From: Pocillopora verrucosa
Taxonomy: Eukaryota; Cnidaria; Anthozoa; Scleractinia; Pocilloporidae
NCBI RefSeq assembly: GCF_036669915.1
Contig: NC_089312.1
Span: 19,498,317-19,562,316, forward strand
DNA: 64,000 nucleotides
Direction of reading: 5' to 3'
Shown: in pieces, positions 37,401 through 48,965 of the stretch
Position numbering within the stretch: the stretch's first letter is position 1
How the letters are laid out: each line of letters starts with the position of its first letter
The notes under the pieces: generated by a model
Databases searched by the model: none
What the model was told of the DNA's origin: nothing
What the model saw: only the letters and a program-made list of their open reading frames with translations
Made by a program: the position numbers and the translations under genes

Positions 37401-40400
37401 TACAGTTGGAATATTGTCTGAGACAGATTGATCATTTGTTCAGTCGTGAGTTTCTATAGAGAGCACTTGTTTATCATGACTCTTTTGTTTCTTGCGTCCA
37501 CCATTTTTTAAAAAAGGAGGTTATGTACTCACAAATTAACCACAATACCTATCTACTCTTATATAATTATCATATGTCATCTACACCATGTTGCTCCTTT
37601 ATGTCCTAATAGACAGCAATAAACCCACTCTTCAGCATTAATAGCTCAAATATTGAGAAAAAAATAAACAAATAAACCACACTTTGAAGCAACATTTTTG
37701 AACTGCTCCACTTAAAAATTTCAACCAGCAGCCTACTTCTTTAGCCACAAGCCTGCCTTATGGACTGACAACATGTATGCACCGTAAAAAGTTTTACTGT
37801 AAATAGTAGAAATTTGTAATTGGGACTGCCAACATAATATCATTTAAAAAAGAAAAATTTGCCTTGACTTTTATTGTTTAAATGAAATTGTAACATGAAA
37901 AAAACAAAGGGATAATGGAAGTACAAGTCAAACATCTTAAATTGCATCATCCTTTGATTCACATGTCTGAGAAAAATTAAGTAATGAAATTCCTCTGATT
38001 GCATCATCCTTTCATTCTCCTTTCTCAGACAAATAAAATAAGGCAATTCAAAGGAAACACACCTGCAGCTTCCAAAAGCGTCTCTAGACGTGCCTGAGTC
38101 TCTGGGTCCATCTTCCTTAAGTCATTACTCAGACCATCAGAACCAGAAAGCATGAGCTTTGAAGTGAGTTCACTCCTTTTGGCTCTAAGAATGTACTCCA
38201 TCTACAAACAACAGAATGTAGTTATGCTTTGTCAGGGTTCATTTATGCATTACAGAATCCTGTAAAGTAGAGGCAACAGACACATGAAGGATATTTACTA
38301 TCTCCATCAATTATCAACTCAAGATGCAGTCAAGAATATGAAAAATAAAACTGATAACTATCAAAATTTGCTTTAAAGGAAAATTGTATCTCCGTTAAAC
38401 TTAAAATAAAACCCTAGCTTTGTCTACTTGCGGGATCAAAGACCACTTCCATCATGGTGAATCAAAGGAGTCCATTAATACTTGTTTCTCCTTTTATTAC
38501 CAAAAAGAAAATCCTAACATGGTCAAGAGAAGTGATCCCCTAGATAATGAGTTAAAGGAGCCATTAAATACTTAATCTAAGAACATTCCCAATGACCCAA
38601 ATGATCTCAGAGGTTTACTTGACTTGTCTAGCCATTACAGGATTCTGGAACATGCCATGAATGTTAAATCTGACCTTGGCACCATATAACCACTACTGAA
38701 TTTGTACGCAGGCCAAAGATCAGCATTTCCATGCAAACACTATACAACTGCACTATTAATCCTTTCACAAGGATTATGACCTTACAACATGAATAGGTTT
38801 TCACTACAGTCTATTTAACAGAACCCTGAACTGCACAGATGTTATCATCCCACAAAGGAAATGGCCATACTGAAAATAACGATGAACATCATAGAAATGT
38901 TAAAAGAGATGGCAATGTTCCTTTCGTGGTTTCTAGATGAAGGGCATTGTGTAATAAAGTACAGAGTCAGTTTGCAAAGTGTGTATCAATGACTGAAATT
39001 GTATAATTTTGTAGCAAACTTGAAGTATACAAACTTCTTGAAATGTGATGCCATTGAAATTTAAATAAAAATATGTCATCAGGAATTGTTACATCTAAAT
39101 TGGAACTGGGGTCTTCACACAGTACTCAGAATATCACAATTTAAGGGTTCTGAAGATAAACAAAACAAAAAAAAACCCTAGATTGCTCTACATAATATTT
39201 ATGCTTGTTAGACATCTGAAACAATAGTTTAAACTGAAGGTGACAGATAAATCAGAGAAAAGTTCTGTATTATGTTCAACATCACTGCATAAGCAAGTAT
39301 TCCTACACAAACATTTCATGTGAGTGAGAAAGACAATTTCAATTAAGACAACTTTATCCACATAAAAGAAGTAAAAATAATTTGTGAAAATAGGGATATA
39401 CTTGAAAACATTAGAAGAAAGCACCAGTCCCGAATCAACGTGGTTATGTAATTCATGTTGTTCCTTGAGGCAAAATACAATAGCAACTTCTTAATAGTTG
39501 TGAAGGACATACCATTTAGTGACATATTTCGGAACTCAAAGCACAACTGAACATCACTTTACATTGATCAAATAGTTTCCTCAACTGGTATATTTTCCGC
39601 CATCGTTCGACAAGACATGAGAAGTAAGGACACGATATTTACTGTGGCACTAAAACACGCACAGTGGGTCATAAAATTCTTCGACGCAAATAGGAAATAA
39701 ACAATTTTCATTTTCCGCAAATTGAGGTTACCTAAGAATTAAGAGAAAACTAATGAAAAAAAGTAATTCAATAAAGAAAGGAAAAGCCTATAGTTTCTAA
39801 CGAATGACGATAAAAATTCTACGAATCTACAAGTTTTAAACCACTCCTCCGGCACGTGTTGAGACTTCGGTAATGATTCGCGTAGCGAAAGGTAGCGATC
39901 ACAAAATATTATATTAGTGGTAAAAATCTACATTCTTCTTCTACTAAGCGCCCCGAACGACTTAACGTTCCTGAGAATGAATTATTACTCAGACATACAC
40001 TATAAGATTTCACATTATTGAAGTCTTAATTTGGAATAAGAGACTGCCAGCAGAAGGACATCGCACTCACTCAATTTCTCTTGAAGAGAAATGTACACGC
40101 AGACAAAATTCAACTTACAAAGAGACTTGTCGTGTTATTTCCTTGCAATTTTATCGAAAAAAATTCCTTAAACCCTTCATCAAAAGATAAAGAGTACCAT
40201 CACAACAGGGTAAATAGACTGAACAAACTTCTTCTCAAATATTACGGCAAAGAACATGACACTGTTTTCGAGCTAACCGTTCGCTTTTATCGCACGAATA
40301 TAACAAAGGACAATATTGCTACAGATCATACCACCATTTCTCCCAAAAAATGAACTATTTTACACTAGAAATTTCTCTCACCGGCGACTCTGTTTTCTTC

Positions 40401-40735
40401 GAAACAAATATTTTCTATCATAAGTCGAAGGGTTAGCTTTTATAGCTTTAATATTAATCATGGAGTTAGAATAATTAACATACCAAGAACATTTTTCCTC
40501 TCTTTCAGAAAGGGAAAATGTCCTTAAGAACTCTTTAACCGAATAAAATAAAAACATAATAACACACAAAAATTATCAAATGGTATGAAATCGCCATTAC
40601 CGCTGAATGTTCGGCGCTTTCGTCGTCCAAATCATCATCTTCCTCGTCTGAAGAATCCGAAATCGATGGCGACCTTTCGTTCGGAAAAACCGCGGTTGAG
40701 TTTACCACTGACTTCTGTTGTTGATGAACAGACAT
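22447..40735 (-). CDS. ANKHD1: MASK/ANKHD1-ANKRD17 orthologue with KH and SAM domains
   Basis: A large scaffold protein of about 2,130-2,166 aa. Fly Mask and its human relatives bind signalling proteins and RNA, and act with Yorkie/YAP. Exons: 40601-40735, 38063-38201, 37143-37310, 36410-36541, 35781-36182, 34872-35014, 34662-34783, 34131-34198, 33934-34035, 33735-33824, 33182-33291, 32960-33047, 32703-32830, 31800-32520, 31345-31578, 30659-30804, 29986-30342, 28648-28885, 27947-28143, 27201-27492, 26691-26847, 26134-26370, 25882-26034, 24017-25299, 23582-23811, 23048-23119 and 22447-22803. All phases agree. Exons 1-26 total 6,144 nt, exactly 2,048 codons. The family signature RSLAEACLEGDVSAVRKLLE lies in exon 4. 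The start ATG opens an acidic, Ser-rich N-terminus. The last exon may instead end at the donor at 22,570. The SAM domain is unusual for the family. Whether it is the single cnidarian copy cannot be told here. Confidence 0.93.
22740..23690 (-). other. SAM-domain exons at the C-terminus of the MASK gene
   Basis: Across three exons the frame reads TLQTFLERLSLSSHLSLFQ, then KNEIDLDALLLMSEKDYADI, then GLPKGPRVKLLNSTRQI. This has the SAM pattern: L-x-x-L-x-L-x-x-Y/F-x-x-x-F, then EIDLxxLLxMxExDLxxIGL, then G-x-R-x-K-L-L. SAM domains mediate protein self-association or RNA binding. The closest look is to SAM domains of Bicaudal-C type proteins, which also have KH domains. The joins are in phase with the KH and Ser/Thr-rich exons, so I take it as part of the same protein. 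Confidence 0.85.
25882..26034 (-). other. KH-domain exon of the MASK gene
   Basis: The 153-nt exon encodes most of a KH type 1 domain. VISRVIGRGGCNINAI holds the GxxG loop (GRGG), followed by IRETTGAHIDIDTNR, with the end of the fold in the next exon (GPADATRQAHQLISAL). KH domains bind single-stranded RNA or DNA through the GxxG loop, and all key positions are intact. Confidence 0.92.
27947..31578 (-). other. Second ankyrin-repeat block of the MASK gene
   Basis: Five exons encode about 10 repeats, from SDTALTLAAAGGHDELVTLL to MAAFRKGHLKVIKWLVKHV. A Pro/Ser-rich linker encoded by exon 31,800-32,520 separates it from block one. The following exon, 27,201-27,492, encodes a Lys/Glu-rich coiled coil with a strongly basic run (KRDKKKQKKKKK) that could act as a nuclear localisation signal. 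Confidence 0.88.
29451..29915. mobile_element. hAT-like MITE in a MASK intron
   Basis: Perfect 13-bp terminal inverted repeats AGGGCGTGAAATT / AATTTCACGCCCT bound 465 bp, flanked by the direct repeat GCATCAC (29,444-29,450 and 29,916-29,922). The eighth base differs. CAGGGGCGTGAAATT-like ends and 8-bp target duplications are typical of hAT transposons. No transposase is encoded. Subterminal GTCGCCAATTTGGCGAC near 29,825 is a perfect palindrome. Confidence 0.8.
32703..36541 (-). other. First ankyrin-repeat block of the MASK gene
   Basis: Ten exons encode about 15 ankyrin repeats with the usual TPLMEAS-GGH--IV-LLLEHGA pattern (for example PLMEASSGGYIDIVRLLLEH in exon 5). Exons correspond loosely to one or two repeats, and most introns are phase 1. 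Human ANKHD1 has 15 repeats in this block. Ankyrin repeats form a curved protein-binding surface. Confidence 0.9.
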
Positions 40736-41489
40736 TATCTACAAGTTTTCACTGCTATATACAAGTAGTCTTAAATGTTTTCTTGGCATATTACAGTCGT
40801 TACTTAATGTGAAAATGCGAAGACTTGTTCACATTCTCGCCAAGATCCGCCATGTTTCAGGCATCACGGTGACAATGATTCTCGGAAAACCCCGGATATA
40901 TGTAAATGGCGGCTCTGAGATTGCGCAGAGGCAAATCGAGAACGTGGTGGTCAATGTAGTGTTGGTTGGTCCTTTGGTCGCCAAAATTTATGTCTGGAAC
41001 TAATGAAACTTAGGCAGATTTTCTATCCTCTGTTAGCGTAGCTGAAAAATTTAATTTGACGAAAAGATCGAATAAGTTTTGTACTGAAATTATAGCTTTT
41101 CACACGATTATTTAGATTATAGATATAGAAACCGGTATCAAGCCTACGAGATCATGTGGGAAGCACCCTTCGAATAAAATCCCCTTTTTTAAACTTGACG
41201 AAATAAATCCCCAAATAATTTCGTAAGGGAAAGGCAGACGTAAAAGATAGTTCAGAGAAACAAAATAAAAAAACGTGTGCGCAAAGGGCTATCGGGAGTT
41301 CATCGTTCAACGAGTACATCAGAAAAAAATAATATTTAGGTAATTCACGATTGAAAACTATTTTGAAACACACGAAAATGATTTTAGACTATTGAAAGAT
41401 GACTGAGCCAGGGGAGAATAGAATCAATTAAAACTAAAAAGATAAGAACCGACGGTAATCAAAGGTATTTGGAAATAAACGAATAAATG
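40736..41489. promoter_or_regulatory. 5' flank of the MASK gene
   Basis: This holds the presumed 5' UTR and promoter. The sequence just upstream of the ATG (40,745-41,010) is somewhat less AT-rich than its surroundings and includes TTCTCGCCAAGATCCGCCATG (complement CATGGCGGATC), a YY1-like ATGGCGG element. I see no TATA box at a clear distance. The transcription start cannot be fixed from sequence. Confidence 0.3.
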
Positions 41490-41700
41490 GGACACGTTTC
41501 TAAAGAAACTGCGGTGCTACGTCGGTGGGGTTTTTTTTCACAAGTTTATTTGCAAGGTAACGTGTGATCGAATTAGCCCTCCGCTCTGACAAAGGGCTAA
41601 CGCTCCAAATGTCAGCCATAAAAACTTTTTACGGTGATCAATATACATTATCAACTCAGCTGATAGAACCAAATTATCGTGTATTTGAAGATAAGTTTTC
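41490..41700. repeat. Dispersed repeat, copy R2
   Basis: It starts TTTCTAAAGAAACTGCGGTG, like R1 and R3. It then has CTGACAAAGGGCTAACGCTC at about 41,586, followed by CAAATGTCAGCC, TTTTTACGGTGATCAATATA and TATCAACTCAGCTGATAGAA. Only one arm of the palindrome seen in R3 is present. Confidence 0.6.
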
Positions 41701-42554
41701 CGCAACTATGGATACATCGTCAATTATCGGTACTTACGAAGAATAAAAATTCCGCAACGCTCTCGATTATTTAATCACTGATCCGATTTCATCCCGAGAC
41801 CATGAAATGCGGGAAAAGAAGTTTAGTTTTATGGTCTCTGGGATTTCTTCGATTAACTTTACTGCGCGGGCTGTTTTTCGAAACTGCTCAGACAAGATAT
41901 GGTACTAAACGACTGATCATACTATACAATTTACCCTATTTACCGCGTGGGTGTTTCTGAGTTCACAAAGTATTACTTTAACTTCTGGCATGTTTGGCAT
42001 TGCGAAGATAAATTCTGCAATAGAGGCTCGATTTCAGCCGTTTTCTTGTATCCGATCTTCGATCCTCCCGATAAATAACTCTTTGGAAAAGGAGGTAAGA
42101 GCGGGTTCATTTCCCGATCAGCGGTTAATCATCGTTCCGAAGCCCATTTATATTACGTCTATTGCGTACACATCACGAGTGCAACACGAGGTTATGTGGT
42201 CAGACTCTGATCAGAGTTGCTAGACTGTTCGTAGCCAATTACTTCCCACGATCATCGTTATCTAATACTGAAGTGTTTCAGAAGCACCCCTTAGCCACAG
42301 AAGGTTATGCAACAACAAGGAATTATATTTAGAAAGCTAAAAAAGACAAAATTACTTCAACTTTTGCAAGATGGCATTTTATTACTAGAAATACTGTGAA
42401 TAAATAGTAGAAAAGGATCCGATGCATTTTATTCGTAAAAAATAACTAACTGTCCACTTGATCAGATTGTCCAAGCTGAAATTGTTCGAGGCCATGTGAG
42501 CTGTGCCAAAGAAGAGATCGAACGACAATGATGCAAGGCTTTAAGAACACCTAA

Positions 42555-42756
42555 CCCTTTGACTCCCAGAAGTGACTAAGAAGTAACTTCTCTCCATGAT
42601 ATCCATACATTGTAAAGCAGACAGGTAATAAGAATACTCAAACCCATCATGTAAAAGTTATCTTGATCTAACACCAAATTTTCATTACTAATTTACGAGG
42701 CAAATGTGCAGCAGTTAGAGGGGAGGATTACCAATCAGATCTCAGGAGTTTGAGGG
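42555..42756. mobile_element. piggyBac-like MITE, copy 1
   Basis: 202 bp start CCCTTTGACTCCCAGAAGTG and end in GGAGTTTGAGGG, with flanks CTAA and TTAA. The size, the TTAA target and the inverted CCCTTT.../...AAAGGG-type ends match the copy at 47,757. No coding capacity. piggyBac assignment rests on the TTAA flanks and CCC/GGG termini. Confidence 0.6.
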
Positions 42757-45065
42757 TTAAATGTTCAGTTGGAAGGGGCGTTTTACTTCAATTGGTATGG
42801 ACATTTAATTGGGTTAAACCAAGCTAATGCAGGGTCAATGCTGGTCAAAGTAATCGCACTCTTTTAGAAACGCGTTTATGTCGTCTCGTCTTGTCCCCTT
42901 CCCTCCCCCACTAGGTCTCTTGACTGCCCAGCATCACACTTGTCAGTATTCTCATCACCTGGTAAAAACACGCGAGAAGGCCATAATTGTCACTTCAAGT
43001 AACCAATTGCTCATCGACTCGCACTACTAAAGCAACCTGGAGGATTACATCCATTTTAAATGGAAACGGTTATTTGTAGAGGTAAGTATACTTAATATCA
43101 ACAAGATATCTGCACTATGGCTTTAAAAACAAGAGAAAAACTTTAAAATAGTAAAAATGTCATATCGTAAAAATTTGGCTAACTCACTAAAAGTACATAA
43201 TTTGTTCATATATAACCTAATGTAGTACAGTCACTTATACTAAGAAAATCTTTCAGTTTTCACATGTTAGATTTAAAATAGAATAAAATACAAAGTTAAT
43301 AAAGTGAATATTGTTTGGAGAATCAGACAACCAAGAAAAACAATTAATTTTTGACCACATCAACTATTGAGAGCTTGGCAGCCACGATTCTCAAAGACAA
43401 TAGTAATGTATCGATCAAATACAAGACACTCCGTTCACAATACATCATAAAAAGACTGAAATTGGGCGAAAAAGATAGTTATTACAAAACAAGTTTGTAA
43501 AAAATTGAAAATGGCTGAGATAATAAAACGCTTTCACTGAGGGCGGATGTCACCTTTTATCAGTGAATGACCTTAAAGTGAGACTTTAGGGTTAATAAAT
43601 CACTAATTAAGCATCCTTAGTAGAAAAATTACAAAAAAAAAACCAGTCCTTTAGGTTTTCCTTTCAGAAGCCAACGTGCTTCTAAGTTTTACGTCTTCAA
43701 TGATGTGAACGGAGCTTAAGCCGGCGACACACCTAGCGATTTTATACGCCTATCGCAGCGATCAAATTCGTCGCCACCGGCGCATTAAATCGCTTTATGT
43801 AAACTTCATACTATCTAGAATTCCTTCAGTATAAATTTCAAACCCTAACAACATTCTACACAATGTAAAATGGAACGATAGCGCTAAATGTTCGTTTAAG
43901 TTTCAATTAGAAATATTTTTTAGTAACTATGATCCACATACACAACCAATTACAATTACCAAAACAATATCACCTACCGTTACATATCATATGTCAACAA
44001 CATTACGTTGTTCACTTATGCCTTTAATATCCACCAATAAACCCACTCTTTAGTGTACATAGCTCAAATATACATTAAAAAAAGAACGGTTGAATTGTTT
44101 CTGATCGTCAGGGAAAAAACACATTGCTAAAACGCATTGTGCTAACAAAAAGTTTACCGTCGATACCCGACACTAAAAGTGGCGGACGTACTCAGCAGGA
44201 AGGAGAAACTGGGCCCGTTGCTTGCCCTTTTATGTTTTTAAAATTGCAAACTGAGATATTTGGTTTGTCAAAAATATATTCTAAAGAATCTCGCTGAGCG
44301 CCCACTGAGGAAGAGTCTGGATTCTTCAATAACACTGAGAGTAAAATTTCGGCGCTTCACTTCATTCTCAATACTCGCCGCTGGCCACAGAATAGTGGGC
44401 ACACAGGCAATGCTTAGCATAACGCACCAACGGTACATTAAACCTTCGACAATGCCACATTTTATACAGTACCTAAAGCATTTTTTTTTTTTGGACTGAG
44501 AAGAAGGGTTTCGAAGGTAAACTTGACTGACCACAAGGCCACGAATTAAGAATTTGGTAACAATCGCCCATTAATCAAGCAGTTATACAAGTGTCTTGCC
44601 GATTTCCCTAATTGCCTGGAAAATCTCCGAAGAACAAAAAAATTTTTAAGGCTTAGATTAATTCTCTAATTATTACAACAAGAATGCTGGCTCCCAATTT
44701 CTTACCAAAGAATTAATGAGAGGTGAAGTCCTCGGTCAACTATGAGCAAAAAGACTAAGAGCTGAAATAGCGCAAATCAGTGAGTAATCTCTATAACTAC
44801 ACCTATAACATTTACAGTTGTACCAATGCATTGGTTACTAATATGGACTTCTCGCTCAAAATTTAAGAATGCAAATGATAATACACACTACACTTTTTTC
44901 ATTGGACCACAAAACTGTTACCGAATTTTGACGACTGCAACAGTTTCATCCTCGAATGACGGACACACGAAACACTAGCTCAAAAGAGGTGATATACACA
45001 GAATGCATTTGAAAAAGAATCTCATGGTTTTTAAAAATGAGTCACATCTAAAAAAAATTAATAAA
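42757..45065. other. Gene-free stretch between the MASK and zinc-finger genes
   Basis: No open frame has a recognisable protein pattern. The stretch is AT-rich, with short low-complexity runs. Confidence 0.45.
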
Positions 45066-45441
45066 GGGAGTAAGTTTCTAAAGAAACTGTGGTGCTGCGT
45101 CGATGGGAGAGTATAACAGGGTAATTTAGTGTTATCAACTGAGTTGATAACGTAAATTGGTCACCGTAAAGAGTTAAAAGGCTCACGTTTCAGGCGTTAG
45201 CCCTTTGTCAGAGCGATTGGAGGAGCTGTGGGTTTATAAACAGAAAATGGAGCTACGCTACCGGTAGGAAGCCGTTTTTCCATTCCCACCAATAGCATAG
45301 CTCCATTTTCTGCAAATAAACCCAAACACAACCCAGAACTCCTCCAATCGTTCTGACGAAGGGCTAACGCTCGAAACTTCAGTCTTTTAACTCTTTACGG
45401 TGGCCAATTTACGTAACCAACTCAGTTGATAACACTAAATT
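45066..45441. repeat. Large palindromic repeat, copy R3
   Basis: After the shared head GTAAGTTTCTAAAGAAACTG, the left arm from 45,122 (TAATTTAGTGTTATCAACTG) returns as its complement ending at 45,441. The arms continue inward through CTCCAATCGCTCTGACAAAG-type sequence to AGAAAATGGAGCTA, giving a hairpin of roughly 150-bp arms. The right arm has CTGACGAAGGGCTAACGCTC followed by GAAAC. R1 and R2 are partial relatives. It is probably two head-to-head terminal repeats of a Penelope-like element, or a foldback transposon derived from one. Confidence 0.7.
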
Positions 45442-45590
45442 GCATCTAAACAAACCTGCTTACTTGCCATCTACGTGACGGATTTACCTTTTAACAGCGC
45501 AAAGTTGTAAATAGTAACTGCGTTTATTTTCAAGCTGCTATTTTCCAATGTTTCTGTTTGATGTGGGATCTTCAAAAACAGTTACTGTCT

Positions 45591-47585
45591 TTACTTTGCC
45601 GTGATGGCGCTTTTTAACCTCTTAACACACGATTCCAGAGTGCTACTTCTGTCTCTATGCGAACTGATGTGAAGATCCAGATCCATTTGTTCAGCAAAAC
45701 GTCTCTGGCACACCCAGCACCTAAATGGTAACATTTCGTCATCGTCTACGATCATCGGTTCTTCTGCGCCACCCCGAGGACGTTCAAGGGTGTGATCGTT
45801 CTGATGAAGAATATAATGATCGTAAAGTTTTGAGAGTGTGGGGGATGTCACTTCACAATATGAACATTTATATCGTTTTTCCTTGGCGTGGCTTTTCATA
45901 TGAACAGCAAGCGTTGACTGTGTTCTGTAGCAATTTTCACACTGCGTGCACTTAAATGGCCTTTGACCGGTGTGGATTCTCACGTGTCCAGCCAGTTCTG
46001 TGGTGGAGACAAAAGCTATTCCACACTGGCTACATTTGAAGGGTTTGTTAACAATTTTCATTAGCTTATCCATATCAAGATCGGGTTCGGCGCTGTTCAA
46101 TTTTCCACTGTCTTCGGCGGAGGCCACTTTATCGTTGGTAATGGCAATCTGTGCCATCTTAAGCCCTTGTCCTAAATTCAATGTCTGGTCAGAAATACCG
46201 CCTTGCGCTGAAGGCTGTCCGTTGCTTAGAGCCACTTGTTCTTTATGAGCCCCTGAACCAGGCAACGCAGCAGTGTGGTTCGCGCCATTACGAAGGAGGG
46301 AACTGTGAAGTTTTTCATGAATAGCAAGTTCAGACGAGGTACCAAAAGCCATCACACAAAGGTGGCACTTGTGGGGCAGGTCGATCAGATGGAATTTCTT
46401 ATGAGTTGTCAGGTCAGCCATTCGTTTGAAAGACATTTCACATTTAGAGCAAGAAAAAGGTCTGTCACCAATATGACTCCTTCTATGGACGCCAAGTTCA
46501 GATGCAGTCTTGAACTGCTTGGTACAATGGGTGCACTTATACGGTTTCTCACCAGTGTGGGTCCTGCAGTGAACAACCAGCTCTGATGTGGTCTTGAAGC
46601 ACTTTTCGCAACTAGTGCACTTAAAGGGCTTTTCTCCAGTGTGTATTCTTTGATGTACCACAAGTTCGGACTTCCTACCGTAAGATTTGTTACACTGGAC
46701 ACACTTGTATGGTCTTTCCCCCGTGTGAATCACCCAATGCTGGAAGAGCTTGGACTTGAAGGCAAAAGACTTATCACACTGCGAACATTTGTAAAGTTTT
46801 TTACCTCCGTGAGTGTCGGTGTGAGCTGTCAATTCCGCTGAGGTCCTAAACGACATTGAACATGATGAACAATCGAAAGGCTTTGAAACAGAGTGAATTT
46901 TTGAGTGGGTTTCAAGGTGTTGTTTCGTTTTGAACGACTTATCACAAACTGTGCACTTAATGGGCTCGACGACAGAATGATTTTTCTCGTGTTTTTCCTG
47001 TTCAGACGGGGTCTTGAAGCTTCTTTCGCACTGGCTGCATTTGTAGGGTCTCTCTTTGCAGTTGTTTCGCTCATGGATGGTGAGATCGGCCTGCCGGAAA
47101 AAGCCCCTGTCGCACTTAGGACATCGAAAGGGCCTCTGACCCGAGGTAACCTTGTTGTGCAAACCAAGCTCCGACGCTGTTCTGAAAGACTTGTCACAGT
47201 GGAGACATTTATACGGCCTTTCACCAGTGTGAAACCTATCGTGAACAACAAGCTCTGATTTGGTTTTGAACGCCTTCTCGCATTTTAAACAACGAAAAGG
47301 TCTTTCCCCAGTATGAACCCGCTGATGAACCACAAGTTCTGATTCCCTCTTATAGGTCTTGTCGCAATTGGGACACTTGTACGGTCTTTCCCCACTATGG
47401 GTTATCTCGTGAAGAAGTAGTTTGGACCTGTACAAGAAAGCCTTGTCACAATGCGCACATTGGTAGTAATGTACTTTACCAGAACCTTTTTTGTTCGGCT
47501 GTCCTGAGGGCGAGGCATTATGCATTTGTGGAGGTTGACTTCGACTGTTGCAACCGCTAGCTGAGGGCTCAGGGGATCGGTCCAT
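45591..47585 (-). CDS. C2H2 zinc-finger protein, 18 fingers, 664 aa
   Basis: One uninterrupted coding exon. After a polar 40-residue N-terminus come 14 adjacent fingers, then a linker of about 90 residues, then fingers 15-17 (FKCSQC, FKCTQC, YKCSYC) and finger 18 (FRCWVC...HISSH). Many joints are the TGERPYKC type, which favours sequence-specific DNA binding in the nucleus. Finger 4 (YKCLHC...LHNKVTS) has lost its last His. Finger 5 ends HERNNC, a Cys in place of the last His. No KRAB, SCAN or BTB domain. Upstream of the ATG a good acceptor (TTTCTTTCCAG at 47,618) shows that a 5' UTR exon exists. No orthologue can be named, since such arrays evolve fast. Confidence 0.92.
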   Translation of the reverse strand: MDRSPEPSASGCNSRSQPPQMHNASPSGQPNKKGSGKVHYYQCAHCDKAFLYRSKLLLHEITHSGERPYKCPNCDKTYKRESELVVHQRVHTGERPFRCLKCEKAFKTKSELVVHDRFHTGERPYKCLHCDKSFRTASELGLHNKVTSGQRPFRCPKCDRGFFRQADLTIHERNNCKERPYKCSQCERSFKTPSEQEKHEKNHSVVEPIKCTVCDKSFKTKQHLETHSKIHSVSKPFDCSSCSMSFRTSAELTAHTDTHGGKKLYKCSQCDKSFAFKSKLFQHWVIHTGERPYKCVQCNKSYGRKSELVVHQRIHTGEKPFKCTSCEKCFKTTSELVVHCRTHTGEKPYKCTHCTKQFKTASELGVHRRSHIGDRPFSCSKCEMSFKRMADLTTHKKFHLIDLPHKCHLCVMAFGTSSELAIHEKLHSSLLRNGANHTAALPGSGAHKEQVALSNGQPSAQGGISDQTLNLGQGLKMAQIAITNDKVASAEDSGKLNSAEPDLDMDKLMKIVNKPFKCSQCGIAFVSTTELAGHVRIHTGQRPFKCTQCENCYRTQSTLAVHMKSHAKEKRYKCSYCEVTSPTLSKLYDHYILHQNDHTLERPRGGAEEPMIVDDDEMLPFRCWVCQRRFAEQMDLDLHISSHRDRSSTLESCVKRLKSAITAK

Positions 47586-47756
47586 ATATGGAATTCACTT
47601 CAATGGTCACAATCCCTGGAAAGAAAAGTGGTGAAGAGTGTCAGAGTAGCTCAAAATTAATTTGACAAGAAAATATCAAGTTAATAATTTCTTACAAACA
47701 ACATCTGTAGATGAGGATAGAAATGTTATAAAGGAGGGATTTAAAGTCAGTTTTAA

Positions 47757-47960
47757 CCCTTTAAACCCAGAGAGTGACTAGCATCAAATTTCTCCCTACA
47801 ATATCACCCCTGAATCACACGTTTAGGTCATGAGAATAAAGGAAATGATCACCAACGAAAGAAGCTTTTGATTGGTAAACAAATTCTCTTTCTCAGCACC
47901 TTAAAAAATGTAGAAAGAGCAGTATGGAGAATATGCATACTGACTTTAGGGTGTAAAGGG
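47757..47960. mobile_element. piggyBac-like MITE, copy 2
   Basis: 204 bp flanked by TTAA on both sides (47,753-47,756 and 47,961-47,964). The ends CCCTTTAAACCCAGAGAGTG and TTTAGGGTGTAAAGGG are imperfect inverted repeats. It is the best-preserved copy of the family at 42,555 and 49,723. It lies in the long 5' UTR intron of the zinc-finger gene, if that intron is real. Confidence 0.75.
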
Positions 47961-48965
47961 TTAAGGTTCTTTGGTTTTAGTTTGTACTATGCGTTCTGGC
48001 GTAGTATAAGGAGGCTACAACTAAACAATGCAAATAAACTAAAACTGAAAACATTAGTAAGTTTAGCTACATGTACTAAAGTTAGCTGTGGCAATGGAAA
48101 AGACCATGCTTGCAGTCAAATACTACTCAAAGCTAACAGTGCATTGATCTCCATGAGTGTAAATACTCCCTACAATGACTAAGCGTAAAAAAAGGTCATC
48201 ACTTGACCTGCATGATCTATCCAGCTGGCACTCACTCATCCCAGTTTTAGTAGTGAAAAGGAGTAAAGCCACTGTATGGGATGCCAATGCATCACAAGTT
48301 ACCCCCCCCCCCCTTCCAAAAAAAAAAAACATTTCATCAGGCTTTCCTGGCAGTTTGCCACTATCAACATTTATTCTTAAGTGGAGGGAGGCACTGAGAG
48401 TAAAGTGACTTGCCGAAAAAAAACAACAACAACACAAAGAACCAAGCAGGTTCTGAACATGGACCTCTGCACTATGAGTGCAGTGCACCTATAATGTCTT
48501 CCACAATAACTGAAGGAGCCCTCATTATTTATACCGTTCAAAGGGCTGTTGCACCTTGAGGGTGGGTTGCCAATATGTGATCAAGCAGAAGGGAGGGACC
48601 TCATAAGAAATTTATGTAGGGATATCATTACCAACAATAAATGAAATGACAACTTGATACTGCAAAAGACTTATGAATTCAATTTATGAATGGTCCTGGG
48701 TAAAGCAGCTTTTATACATGTAAATGCCGTGTGCAGATATCTCATACTCAAAATCTGGTAGGAGATATCTGGTGTAAGCTGCATTGTGATGCTGATTACA
48801 TATACTTGTATCTAACCTGTGAAAGAGGAGAGGACAATATTTTTGCCTCATGAAGGAGGGGATCAGGAGAAAAAATTAACATGGAACACTACTGTACCAA
48901 CCTCATAACCCTCTAAATTATGATGCCAGAAAAAGGACAACATAACTTTAAATCACACACAGTAA

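Noticed and set aside
41951..42223. 90-codon + strand frame
   Set aside because: No similarity pattern, no splice signals that extend it, and it lies among repeats.
45725..47258. Several + strand frames of 70-117 codons over the zinc-finger gene
   Set aside because: Antisense shadows of repeated finger codons. The minus strand is a complete 18-finger protein.
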